Notes under the pieces: generated by a model | Databases searched by the model: none | What the model saw: only the letters and a program-made list of their open reading frames with translations | What the model was told of the DNA's origin: nothing | Program-made: the position numbers and the translations under genes | Source: Roseovarius lutimaris | Lineage (GTDB): Bacteria; Pseudomonadota; Alphaproteobacteria; Rhodobacterales; Rhodobacteraceae | Length of the DNA stretch: 64,000 nucleotides | NCBI RefSeq assembly: GCF_900115165.1 | Contig: NZ_FOVP01000002.1 | Location: 124,001-188,000 of the forward strand | Reading direction: 5' to 3' | Shown here: positions 38,417 through 47,008 of the stretch, one piece after another | How positions within the stretch are numbered: position 1 is the stretch's first letter | Layout of the letters: each line of letters opens with the position of its first letter

Positions 38417-39525
38417 TCGGTTTCCTTCGGGGTGATATGGCTGATGCCATCGGTCTCGGTGATCTCGATATGCTGGGCTCTGTCGCCAAGCTCTGCAAAT
38501 AATTCGGGGCCCGTGCCTGTCATCCAGGCCTGTGCGCCAAGCGCACAGATCTCGTCATAAAGCGCGGCGCGCCGGGTGGCATCAAGATGGGCGGCGACCT
38601 CATCCAGCAACAACAGCGGCGGCGCGCCAAAGTCACGGGCCAGGGCGCGGGCATTGGCGAGGATCAGCGAGACCAAAAGCGCCTTTTGCTCGCCGGTTGA
38701 ACAGTCGGCCGCAGGCACGCCCTTGGCCGCATAGACCCCGTAAAGATCGGCGCGATGTGGCCCGACAAGCGTGCGCCCGGCCATCAGATCGCGAAACCGG
38801 CTTTCGGCAAGCGCCTCGCGCAGGTCATCGGCGGTGTCGGGCATTTCGCCCTCGGTCTGCGTCAGGTCAAGCTCTGCCACCGGAAAGGCGGTCTGCGCCT
38901 CGGCCTGGGCCTCTGCAATCCGGGCAAGGGCAGCCTGTCGGTTGGCGTGCATCTGCGCCCCGGCCTCGGCCATCTGGCGTTCCAGCGCCAGATACCAATG
39001 GGCATCGCGCACCTGATCCTTGAGAAGACGATTACGCTCGCGCATCGCCTTGTCATAGGCCAGGGCCGCATCGCCATGGGCGGGGATAAAACTCATCGTC
39101 ATGCGGTCCAGAAAGCGCCGCCGCCCCTCGGCCCCCTCGATCCAGAGCCGATCCATCGACGGCACAAGCCAGAGCACCCGCGCCACCCGGCCAAGTGCCA
39201 TTTGCGTGGCGGCTTTCTCGTCAATGCGCACCTGTCGCGCGGCCCCGTCCTGCGCACTGATCTCGATTTCATGCACCTGATGCAACGAGTGCAAAAGCCC
39301 GCTCAGCTTCCAACCCAGGGCCTCTGGCCTGCGGGCCATATCCTGCGCCGCCGCCCGCCGCAGGCCGCGCCCCGGCGAAAAAAGCGAGACCGCCTCAAGG
39401 ATATTGGTCTTTCCGGCCCCGTTCGGCCCATGAAGAACGACAGGCCGCGCATCAAGCGACAGCCGCGCCGACCTGTGCGAGCGGAAATGCGAGAGAGTCA
39501 AGTCTGACAGGTAGAGGCCGGGCAT
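38413..39525 (-). CDS. recF: DNA replication and repair protein RecF
   Basis: 370 residues. Walker A GPNGAGKTNILEA, the ABC-type signature near STGEQKALLVS and Walker B LLLLDEVAAHLD are all present. It loads RecA at gapped DNA. It follows dnaN by 52 nt, in a gap containing a repeated CTTCTTGG-AAATACTC motif, and overlaps the VOC gene at its 3' end. Confidence 0.96.
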   Translation of the reverse strand: MPGLYLSDLTLSHFRSHRSARLSLDARPVVLHGPNGAGKTNILEAVSLFSPGRGLRRAAAQDMARRPEALGWKLSGLLHSLHQVHEIEISAQDGAARQVRIDEKAATQMALGRVARVLWLVPSMDRLWIEGAEGRRRFLDRMTMSFIPAHGDAALAYDKAMRERNRLLKDQVRDAHWYLALERQMAEAGAQMHANRQAALARIAEAQAEAQTAFPVAELDLTQTEGEMPDTADDLREALAESRFRDLMAGRTLVGPHRADLYGVYAAKGVPAADCSTGEQKALLVSLILANARALARDFGAPPLLLLDEVAAHLDATRRAALYDEICALGAQAWMTGTGPELFAELGDRAQHIEITETDGISHITPKETE

Positions 39526-39533
39526 TCATTGCC

Positions 39534-39555
39534 CTTCTTCTTGGCAAAAATACTC
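39534..39555 (+). repeat. short intergenic repeat CTTCTTCTTGGCAAAAATACTC (copy 1)
   Basis: Lies between dnaN and recF. Related copies occur at 49332-49354 and, inverted, at 54311-54332, all three in intergenic DNA. The conserved core is a pyrimidine-rich CTT stretch followed by AAATACTC. Function unknown. Confidence 0.5.
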
Positions 39556-39577
39556 CCGCCGGAGGCTCCGACAGGCG

Positions 39578-40696
39578 TTATACGCGCATCGGCATGACGA
39601 CATAAACCGCCGTCGTGTCATTGCCTTCGCGCATCAGGGTCGGATCACCGGAGGAGTTGAACAGGAACACGGCGTTTTCCCGGTCAACCTGGCTTGCAAT
39701 TTCAAGCAGGTATTTGGCGTTGAACCCGATTTCGAGCCGCTCATCACCGTAAGCCACGGCAAGCTCTTCCTCGGCGGCGCCGCTGTCGGGCGCATTGACC
39801 GACAGCACAAGGCGATCCTCGTCGAGCGACAGCTTGACGGCGCGCGAGCGCTCCGAGCTTACGGTGGCGACGCGATCAACGGCCTGGGCAAATTCGGCGG
39901 CATCCACTTCCATCCTGCGGGTGTTGCCCTGCGGGATGACACGGGTGTAGTCAGGAAAGGTGCCGTCGATCACCTTCGAGGTGAGGGTGATATCGGGGGT
40001 GGCAAAGCGGATCTTGGTTTCCGACACCGACACGGCAATCTTCATGTCGTCGTCTTCCAGCAACTTGCGCAGTTCGCCGACGGTCTTGCGCGGCACGATC
40101 ACGCCGGGCATGTCTGCGGCGCCGTCGGGCAGATCGGCGTCGATGCGCGCCAGACGATGACCATCGGTGGCCACACAACGCAAAACCTTGCCGCCGTCGC
40201 TGTCAGAGACATGCATATAGACGCCGTTCAGGTAGTACCGGGTTTCCTCGGTCGAGATGGCAAATTTGGATTTGTCGAACAACCGCCGCAAAACCGGCGC
40301 CGGGGCGCTGAAATTGCTGGCATATTCCGAACTTGCCATGACCGGGAAATCTTCTTTCGGCAGAGTGGCAAGGTTGAAATTCGATCGCCCGGCCTGCACG
40401 GTCAACCGTCCGGCTGTCCCGTCATCGGCCAGCGTCACAAGCGCGCCATCGGGCAGCTTGCGCACGATCTCGTGCAGCATCACCGCCGATACGGTGGTGG
40501 ATCCGGCACGCTCGACCATGGCCGGGGCCTTGTCGACGACTTCGATATCAAGGTCAGTGGCGCGGAACTGAACCGAGTTTCCTTCGGCTTCGATCAGCAC
40601 ATTGGCAAGGATCGGAATGGTATTGCGCCGCTCGACCACGGATTGTGCTTGTGACACGGCCTTGAGCAGTGCGCCGCGTTCGATGCTGAGTTTCAT
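39578..40696 (-). CDS. dnaN: DNA polymerase III beta sliding clamp
   Basis: 372 residues from the MKLSIERGALL start; an in-frame extension of 15 codons was discarded. Three clamp domains of about 120 residues, ending VYVVMPMRV as in other beta clamps (MPMR terminus). It forms the ring that tethers polymerase III to DNA. It lies 169 bp downstream of dnaA, in the same direction. Confidence 0.97.
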   Translation of the reverse strand: MKLSIERGALLKAVSQAQSVVERRNTIPILANVLIEAEGNSVQFRATDLDIEVVDKAPAMVERAGSTTVSAVMLHEIVRKLPDGALVTLADDGTAGRLTVQAGRSNFNLATLPKEDFPVMASSEYASNFSAPAPVLRRLFDKSKFAISTEETRYYLNGVYMHVSDSDGGKVLRCVATDGHRLARIDADLPDGAADMPGVIVPRKTVGELRKLLEDDDMKIAVSVSETKIRFATPDITLTSKVIDGTFPDYTRVIPQGNTRRMEVDAAEFAQAVDRVATVSSERSRAVKLSLDEDRLVLSVNAPDSGAAEEELAVAYGDERLEIGFNAKYLLEIASQVDRENAVFLFNSSGDPTLMREGNDTTAVYVVMPMRV

Positions 40697-40865
40697 ACCC
40701 TCGCTCCCTATCAGGTGCCGGTTTAGCGCCGGGAGGGGCACGGTATCAATTTTCCCCTGCGGCTCAAGTGCTTTATTGCGTTTTCGGCTGTATTTACGGC
40801 AGCGTCAAGGCCTGACCCCGCCCCAGGGGGCGAGGCTGCCCGTCAAGGGCGGACGAGCGGAAGGT

Positions 40866-42233
40866 TTAACCCTCAAGTGTGCGGCGCAAAAGCTCCAGGT
40901 CTTCGGCGATCTGGGCATCCTGAATCCGCAACTCTTCGATCCGCTTGACCCCGTGCATCACTGTGGTGTGGTCACGGCCACCAAAACGGCGACCGATCTC
41001 GGGCAAAGAGCGGCTTGTCATCTGTTTGCACAGATACATCGCCACCTGACGTGGCCGCGCAAAGTTACGCAGGCGCTTGGGCCCGATCATATCGCTCAGG
41101 CGGATGTTGTAGTGATCCGAGACCTTGCGCTGGATCTCTTCGACCGAAACCTTGCGCTCGGAGGCGCGCAGCACATCGGCGAGGCAATCCTGGGTCAGCT
41201 CAAGCGTGATCGGCTGGCCGACCAGCGAGGCAAAGGCAAACAGCCGGGTCAGAGCGCCTTCGAGAACGCGGACATTGGTGCTTATGCGGTGCGCCAGAAA
41301 TTCCAGCACGCCATCGGCCATGCTCAGGTCGGGATATTGTTCGCGGTGCCGCTCGACCTTTGACTGAAGAATGCCAAGGCGCAGCTCGTAATCGGTCGGA
41401 TGCAGATCAACCACAAGCCCGCATTGCAGGCGCGATTTGATCCGCTCTTCCAGATTGGCAATCTCGCCGGGGGCGCGGTCGGCGGAAATCACGATCTGCT
41501 TGTTCTGATCGACCAGCGCGTTGAAGGTGTGGAAAAACTCTTCCTGGGTGCTGTCCTTGCCGGCGATGAATTGCACGTCATCGACCATCAAAACATCAAC
41601 CGAGCGGAACATTTCCTTGAAATCCATCATCTTGCGGTCGCGCAGGGCTTGCACAAAGCGGTACATGAACTGTTCCGCCGAAAGGTAGACGACATTCAAA
41701 TCCGGGCGGTTTGTCTGAAGCTCCCAGGCGATGGCGTGCATCAGGTGGGTTTTGCCAAGGCCAACGCCGCCATAAAGGAACAGCGGGTTGAACGTGGTCG
41801 GCCCGCCCTCACCGACGCGGCGGGCGGCGGCATTAGCAAGCTCGTTCGGTTTGCCGACAACAAAGGTGTCAAAGGTAAAGCGTTCGTCCAGCGGTGCGGT
41901 GGGCAGCATGCTGTCGCCACCCGGCGTGACGACGTTGCCCCCACCCGTCTGGCGCGTGCTCGGCGCGGGGCGTGTCGGACGTTCGGTGGTGTTGGCAGGC
42001 ACCTGAAAGTGAATGCGGCGCACATCGGACACCAGAGAATTCATCTGATACAGGATCAGATCGCCAAAGTGCTGCGATACGTAATTGCCCAGAAAGCTGG
42101 TCGGGACATGAAATGTCGCCACACCATCCGCAAGCTTGGAAAACTCCAGCGGCTCAATCCAGTTCTTGAAATTGCTTTGCCCGACCGATTGCTGAAGTTT
42201 CTGCTTCAACTGGCCCCATTGATCTTGTGTCAT
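40866..42233 (-). CDS. dnaA: chromosomal replication initiator DnaA
   Basis: 455 residues from the ATG with GGGGA ahead; two earlier in-frame starts lack ribosome sites. Domain I is followed by a Pro/Thr-rich linker. The AAA+ domain has Walker A GGVGLGKTHLMHA, Walker B VLMVDDVQF and the sensor regions. The C-terminal helix-turn-helix ends with GGRDHTTVMHGVKRI, which reads DnaA boxes. Length fits alphaproteobacterial DnaA. The 500-bp gap upstream shows no perfect DnaA box. Confidence 0.97.
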   Translation of the reverse strand: MTQDQWGQLKQKLQQSVGQSNFKNWIEPLEFSKLADGVATFHVPTSFLGNYVSQHFGDLILYQMNSLVSDVRRIHFQVPANTTERPTRPAPSTRQTGGGNVVTPGGDSMLPTAPLDERFTFDTFVVGKPNELANAAARRVGEGGPTTFNPLFLYGGVGLGKTHLMHAIAWELQTNRPDLNVVYLSAEQFMYRFVQALRDRKMMDFKEMFRSVDVLMVDDVQFIAGKDSTQEEFFHTFNALVDQNKQIVISADRAPGEIANLEERIKSRLQCGLVVDLHPTDYELRLGILQSKVERHREQYPDLSMADGVLEFLAHRISTNVRVLEGALTRLFAFASLVGQPITLELTQDCLADVLRASERKVSVEEIQRKVSDHYNIRLSDMIGPKRLRNFARPRQVAMYLCKQMTSRSLPEIGRRFGGRDHTTVMHGVKRIEELRIQDAQIAEDLELLRRTLEG

Positions 42234-42672
42234 GCTTCCCCGATTCCGCGACTCTTCACTATCCAGACGTTGGCCTGACATGGCCAGACCGTGCTGGTCT
42301 GCGACTCTGGCTCGGGATTTGCAAAGAAAACGACCTCCATTGACCAGCGTCAGCGGTTGCCAGATCTTCCCAAAAGAGCGCATGAATTTCAAAAGGTCGT
42401 ACCTGTGGTATCGCGATCTGTCCCAAAAATCGCGCACTTTCAGTACCTAATAAAATGCATACGCAATGAACATGGCCAGAGCAAAGTGCCCTGTCACAGC
42501 ATCCCATCGCCCTTGTTTCCAAAAGCCCTGAGTCGCCGATCTAGCCTGTCCCCCCAAGCGTGAATCGCCTGTTGAAGCTAGCAAAGTCGCAAGCGCGCGG
42601 GCAACTGATCTTCGCGCTTGACAGGGGCTTTGTCGGAAAAGAATCTATCGGTCGTGGTTTATGCGTCAAAAC
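42234..42672. other. dnaA upstream region, no gene seen
   Basis: About 440 bases between dnaA and the rpsT terminator. It should hold the dnaA promoter. An AT-rich patch lies near 42440-42480 (ACCTAATAAAATGCATACG). A scan by eye for TTATNCACA on both strands found no perfect DnaA box, only a distant resemblance near 42410 (TGTGGTAT). The open frames across it lack ribosome sites. Whether it is part of the origin cannot be decided from the sequence. Confidence 0.5.
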
Positions 42673-42699
42673 AAAAAAGGCACCGGTTAGACCGGTGCC
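42673..42699 (-). terminator. terminator of rpsT
   Basis: Perfect 9-bp stem GGCACCGGT / ACCGGTGCC with a 3-base loop. Read on the minus strand it is followed by six T (the A-run 42673-42678). It lies about 35 bases after the rpsT stop. Confidence 0.85.
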
Positions 42700-42733
42700 T
42701 TTTGCATTCAATAGCTTAGCGCTCAACGCGGGC

Positions 42734-42997
42734 TCAGGCGATCGCCTTGACCCGTGCGGCAAGGCGCGACACTTTGCGCGACGCGGTATTTTTGTGGAAC
42801 ACGCCTTTGGTGACGCCACGCATCAATTCGGGTTGAGCGGCGCGCAGAGCGGCGGTTGCCGCCTCTTTGTCGCCGGATGCGATTGCTTCTTCTACTTTGC
42901 GCAGAAAGGTGCGGATGCGCGAACGACGCGCCTTGTTGACGGCAAAACGGGTTTCGTTTTGACGGGCGCGTTTTTTGGATTGGGGCGTATTAGCCAT
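42734..42997 (-). CDS. rpsT: 30S ribosomal protein S20
   Basis: 87 residues, very basic. The N-terminus [15 protein letters not shown] and the motif [16 protein letters not shown] are diagnostic of bS20. It binds 16S rRNA in the small subunit. Its position upstream of dnaA is common in Alphaproteobacteria. A clear terminator follows, so it is its own transcription unit. Confidence 0.97.
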   Translation of the reverse strand: MANTPQSKKRARQNETRFAVNKARRSRIRTFLRKVEEAIASGDKEAATAALRAAQPELMRGVTKGVFHKNTASRKVSRLAARVKAIA

Positions 42998-43178
42998 GTG
43001 AATCAGACCCTTGCATTGGTTTGGTATATATTTCTCTCGCGCAACGATACCAGACCGGGCCCCCAGCTGCTGGGGAAATGATTCTTGCCTGAGCGGGCAT
43101 CACGCGCATGTACCGGGCGGCGTATACGCCAGTTCGGCGCAAATGCAAAGCCCTTTAGTTGCCCCAAAGAAACGCGGG

Positions 43179-43997
43179 CTAAACGCCGAGTTTCGCGTGA
43201 ACCTCCGCCAGGTCAATTTCTCCGATCGGCATTTTGTTGGCCGGATTCTCAAAGTCGTACTTGAACACTTCGAAATCGCGTTTGTAGATTTCATAGACCA
43301 GATGCATCGACAGATCGTCGAAATAATCCTCGACCGGATGCGCGCGCTTTGGCCCGTGACCTTCGGATTCGTTGAACCGTGGCATGTTCTTCAGGTCAAC
43401 TTTGTGGGGGCTGTTGATCGTGTCCAGCACCTCTTGCATGCCGTCATTGAACGTTTCAGTCCAGAATATCTTGTCATAGGTGCCGCCGTTCACAATGAAG
43501 GTCGAGACATGACCCGACATGGCGGACCAGTGAATGTCAGGCTCCATCGGGCGTTTCCAGCGGATGGTGTCGCGCGCGAACAAAAGGAAGCGACGAAAGC
43601 TTGCGATCTGGTCAAAGTCCTGTTTGCCGTCATCGCCGCCGACCTCGATCCCGTATTTCTGAACAAGGGTTGGCACCAGCTTGCCACGATAGCGTTTGCC
43701 GTTGCGCTGAATGCCGCAAATCTTGTCGAAAAAGCTCGACAGAATGCGGGTATAGGGATTGCGTACACAGGTGAACGCATAAGAGGTGTGGGTTTTGACA
43801 TTCGCATTGATCAGCTTCTGGCTGTCCTCTCGGGCCCATTTATGCAGGCCCTCGGTGGCGTCATGAATGTCACCATCAAAGAATTTGCCATGGTCCGAAT
43901 AATACAGCGCCTGTCCGATTGTCGAACACGCACATTTCGGAACAACGCGGTAAACCACGCTTTCACTCTCGGTCATCCAGGTGCCTGGGAACCCCAT
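43179..43997 (-). CDS. sulfotransferase family 2-like protein
   Basis: 272 residues from the ATG preceded by GGAGG at 8 nt; an upstream TTG in the same frame lacks such a site. The PAPS-binding 5' loop appears as VPKCACSTIGQ and the 3'-phosphate site as CVRNPYTRILSSFF, as in membrane-type carbohydrate sulfotransferases. It likely transfers sulfate to a surface glycan. It is divergent from a GT14 glycosyltransferase across an AT-rich 150-bp gap. CysQ, which removes its by-product PAP, is encoded elsewhere in the window. Confidence 0.82.
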   Translation of the reverse strand: MGFPGTWMTESESVVYRVVPKCACSTIGQALYYSDHGKFFDGDIHDATEGLHKWAREDSQKLINANVKTHTSYAFTCVRNPYTRILSSFFDKICGIQRNGKRYRGKLVPTLVQKYGIEVGGDDGKQDFDQIASFRRFLLFARDTIRWKRPMEPDIHWSAMSGHVSTFIVNGGTYDKIFWTETFNDGMQEVLDTINSPHKVDLKNMPRFNESEGHGPKRAHPVEDYFDDLSMHLVYEIYKRDFEVFKYDFENPANKMPIGEIDLAEVHAKLGV

Positions 43998-44147
43998 ATA
44001 TACTGCCTCCGCACACTGCTGCCTGTTATTTGCAGCTTTAATTATGTCTATCTGGTTCAAAAAACCAAAGAAAGTCTGTTTATTCAGACAGTCTTCATCG
44101 CTATTGCTATAGACAATCTATGAACTTGGGGTTGAATCGTTTCTAAT

Positions 44148-45725
44148 ATGGCAAAAATCGCGTTTATTCTTTTATGCCATAAAGACCCTGAGGCGATTAT
44201 TCGCCAGGCAGAAATGCTTACTGCGGTGGGCGATTACATTTCGATTCACTTTGACGCCCGTGCCAAGCCCGAACATTTCGAACGGATAAAAACCCAGCTT
44301 GCCAGCAATCCCAACGTTGCCTTTGCCAGGAAGCGAATCAAATGCGGCTGGGGTGAGTGGTCGCTTGTGCAGGCAACGCTTTATGCCGTCGAAGCCGCAG
44401 TAGACGCCTTTCCGCGGGCCACGCATTTCTACATGCTGTCGGGCGATTGCGCGCCGATCAAATCCGCCAGCTATGCGCATGAGTTTCTGGATTCCGCGGA
44501 TGTCGATTACATCGAAAGCTTTGATTATTTCGAAAGCGACTGGATCAAGACCGGGATGAAGGAAGAGCGGCTGATTTACCGCCACTTCTTTAATGAGCGC
44601 ACCCAGCCAAAACGATTTTATGCCTCTTACAACCTGCAAACCAAGCTTGGACTGACCCGCGAGATCCCGCGTGATATTCAGGTCCAGATCGGAAGCCAAT
44701 GGTGGTGCCTGCGCCGACGCACGATTGAATGGATCATTGATTTCACCCGCAAGCGCCGCGACGTGATGCGATTCTTTCGCACCACCTGGATTCCCGATGA
44801 AACGTTTTTTCAGACTCTCGTGCGCCACCTTGTGCCGGAAAAAGAGATCAGCACCCGCACCCTGACCTTTCTTATGTTCACCGATTATGGAATGCCGGTG
44901 ACCTTTTATAATGATCACTACGATCTTTTGCTGGGTCAGGATTACCTCTTTTCCCGCAAGATCAGCCCCGAAGCGCTAGAGCTTAAGCGACGCCTTGGTA
45001 CGCTCTATGCCGATGATATGGCCGAGTTTCAGATTTCCAACGAAGGGCGCAGCCTGTTCAAGTTTCTGTCCGCCCGGGGCCGTGACGGGCGGCGGTTCGC
45101 AAGCCGGTTCTGGGAAACCGAAAGCAGCCTTGGGCGCGAGCGCGAACTGATGATTGTGGTTTGCAAGAAATGGCATGTGGCCAAGCGCCTTTTGGATCGC
45201 ATTCGCATGGTCACCAACCTGCCCGCGATTGAGTACCTGTTTAACGAAGAGGGCACGGCCCTGCCGGATCTTGGCGGGATTCAGGGAACCCTGGCCAAGC
45301 GCACGCGCCACCGCCGCGCCCTGATGCGGATGCTGTTTGACTATTATGAAACCGACCGCCTTATCGTGTGCATGGATCCCGGAAGCATTGATTTGTTGCA
45401 GGATTTTTGCGGCGATCGCGCGACCACCAAGCTTTTGGAGGTGCAATGCGATTTCACCGATGACTATTTGATCGGGCATGCCATGCGCGTCGGATTGGCC
45501 GGTGAACAGACGCCCGAGGATACGCTGGACCGGCTATTGCCGACGATCCGGGGCGATATGACCTATGAAAGCGACTGCATCCGCGATTCCGAATTTGAAA
45601 ACCATCTGATCCTGCGCGAATCCGACGAGGACGATCAGCATGCCGACCTTTTGATGCGCTTCCTTGATATCTCGCGTGAAAAAGCGCAGGAAATTACGCA
45701 ACAAGATCATCTTTTTGCAGACTGA
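44148..45725 (+). CDS. GT14 (Core-2/I-branching) glycosyltransferase with extra C-terminal domain
   Basis: 525 residues. The first 270 form a Core-2/I-branching beta-1,6-N-acetylglucosaminyltransferase-like domain (FILLCHKD, HFDARA, HFYMLSGDCAPIKS, SQWWCLRRRTIEW, PDETFFQT). The remaining 240 residues are a separate domain of unknown function that I associate with DUF5928 of Rhodobacteraceae; it contains VVCKKWHVAKRLLDRI and an acidic end. A role in building or branching a surface polysaccharide is likely. It shares its promoter region with the divergent sulfotransferase. The HIT gene follows 8 nt later. Confidence 0.8.
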   Translation: MAKIAFILLCHKDPEAIIRQAEMLTAVGDYISIHFDARAKPEHFERIKTQLASNPNVAFARKRIKCGWGEWSLVQATLYAVEAAVDAFPRATHFYMLSGDCAPIKSASYAHEFLDSADVDYIESFDYFESDWIKTGMKEERLIYRHFFNERTQPKRFYASYNLQTKLGLTREIPRDIQVQIGSQWWCLRRRTIEWIIDFTRKRRDVMRFFRTTWIPDETFFQTLVRHLVPEKEISTRTLTFLMFTDYGMPVTFYNDHYDLLLGQDYLFSRKISPEALELKRRLGTLYADDMAEFQISNEGRSLFKFLSARGRDGRRFASRFWETESSLGRERELMIVVCKKWHVAKRLLDRIRMVTNLPAIEYLFNEEGTALPDLGGIQGTLAKRTRHRRALMRMLFDYYETDRLIVCMDPGSIDLLQDFCGDRATTKLLEVQCDFTDDYLIGHAMRVGLAGEQTPEDTLDRLLPTIRGDMTYESDCIRDSEFENHLILRESDEDDQHADLLMRFLDISREKAQEITQQDHLFAD

Positions 45726-45733
45726 GGACCACT

Positions 45734-46120
45734 ATGCCCTATGCCTATGACGACCAGAACATTTTCGCCAAGATTCTGCGCGGCGAGATTCCCAACAAAA
45801 CCGTTCTGGAAACCGAGCACAGCCTTGCGTTTTACGACATCGAGCCACAGACGCCGGTGCATGTGCTGGTGATCCCGAAAGGGCCCTATGTCTGTTATGA
45901 CCATTTTGCGCAGGCCGCGACCGACGCCGAGATTCTCGATTTCACCCGCGCCTCCGGCGAGGTATGTCGTCTGACCGGTGTGCAACCGGGTGAGGGCGGC
46001 GAGGGGTTTCGCGCCATCACCAACGCGGGCGAGCATGGTGTGCAGGAGGTGCCGCATTATCATCTGCATATTCTTGGCGGTCGGGCGCTGGGCCGCATGC
46101 TGGCGCGCGCCAAAGACTAA
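45734..46120 (+). CDS. HIT-family hydrolase
   Basis: 128 residues. The histidine triad is visible as HYHLHILGG, preceded by the typical FAKILRGEIPNK and PVHVLVIPK segments. Relatives hydrolyse nucleoside phosphoramidates or dinucleoside polyphosphates in the cytoplasm. The natural substrate is unknown. Closely spaced after the glycosyltransferase, probably by shared transcription only. Confidence 0.92.
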   Translation: MPYAYDDQNIFAKILRGEIPNKTVLETEHSLAFYDIEPQTPVHVLVIPKGPYVCYDHFAQAATDAEILDFTRASGEVCRLTGVQPGEGGEGFRAITNAGEHGVQEVPHYHLHILGGRALGRMLARAKD

Positions 46121-46197
46121 GTCTGGGTGCCTTGCAGGTCTGGCAATGCGCGCCCATATGACGGTCACAGATTTCAGACATATATACAGGCAGGCCC

Positions 46198-46992
46198 ATG
46201 ACTTTGCGCAGCCGCGTCGGCAGCTTTCTCGATAAATCCAGTGTTCAGAACGCTATTCTTGGCGTGATTCTGTTCAATGCGGTCATTCTTGGCATGGAGA
46301 CCTCGGACCCGATCATGGATCAGGCCGGTGGGCTTATCACTCTGCTCGATCAACTCTGTCTTGCGGTGTTCGTGGCCGAACTCGGCGCAAAACTGTTTGC
46401 GCGCGGCGTTGGCGGATTTTTCTCGCGCGGCTGGAATATCTTTGATTTCGTGATTGTCGGCATCTCTCTGGTGCCTGCCACACAGGGTCTTTCGGTGCTG
46501 CGGGCGCTGCGTATCCTGCGGCTTTTGCGGGTGGTGTCGGTGGCGCCGTCGCTGCGCCGGGTGGTAGAGGGGCTGGTCAATGCGCTGCCGGGGATGGGGT
46601 CGGTGTTCCTGTTGATGGGGATGCTGTTTTACATCGGGTCAGTCATGGCAACCAAGCTGTTTGGCGCGGCCTTTCCCGCGTGGTTCGGCGATCTCGGGCG
46701 CTCTGCCTATTCGCTGTTTCAGATCATGACGCTTGAATCCTGGTCGATGGGCATCGTGCGCCCGGTGATGGAGGTGTTCCCCTATGCCTGGGGGTTTTTC
46801 GTCCCCTTCATCATGGTCACCACCTTTGCGGTGGTGAACCTTTTGGTCGGTCTGATCGTAAATTCGATGCAAGACGCGCACCACGCCGAGGATGTCGAAA
46901 GAACCGACACCTATCGAGACGAGGTCATGGGCCGACTCGCCAGAATCGAGTCGCTGCTTAAGGCGGATCAGGACAAAAGTCGGCCGGAATAG
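46198..46992 (+). CDS. bacterial voltage-gated sodium channel (BacNav)
   Basis: 264 residues, a single-domain six-helix channel that works as a homotetramer in the inner membrane. The S4 sensor has arginines every third residue at 102, 105, 108 and 111. The pore filter TLESWSM at 178-184 matches the sodium-selective filter known from NavMs and Silicibacter channels. The C-terminus (about 225-264) is a charged, probably coiled-coil tail as in other BacNavs. It likely supports sodium signalling or motility in a marine setting. The downstream regulator gene converges on it. Confidence 0.93.
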   Translation: MTLRSRVGSFLDKSSVQNAILGVILFNAVILGMETSDPIMDQAGGLITLLDQLCLAVFVAELGAKLFARGVGGFFSRGWNIFDFVIVGISLVPATQGLSVLRALRILRLLRVVSVAPSLRRVVEGLVNALPGMGSVFLLMGMLFYIGSVMATKLFGAAFPAWFGDLGRSAYSLFQIMTLESWSMGIVRPVMEVFPYAWGFFVPFIMVTTFAVVNLLVGLIVNSMQDAHHAEDVERTDTYRDEVMGRLARIESLLKADQDKSRPE

Positions 46993-47008
46993 AGCCTCAT
47001 TTGCCGGC

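Noticed and set aside
42405-42420. TGTGGTAT as a DnaA box
   Set aside because: More than one mismatch to TGTGGATAA and no cluster around it.
43998-44060. TTG start of the sulfotransferase 21 codons upstream
   Set aside because: No ribosome site, whereas the ATG at 43997 has GGAGG at 8 nt.
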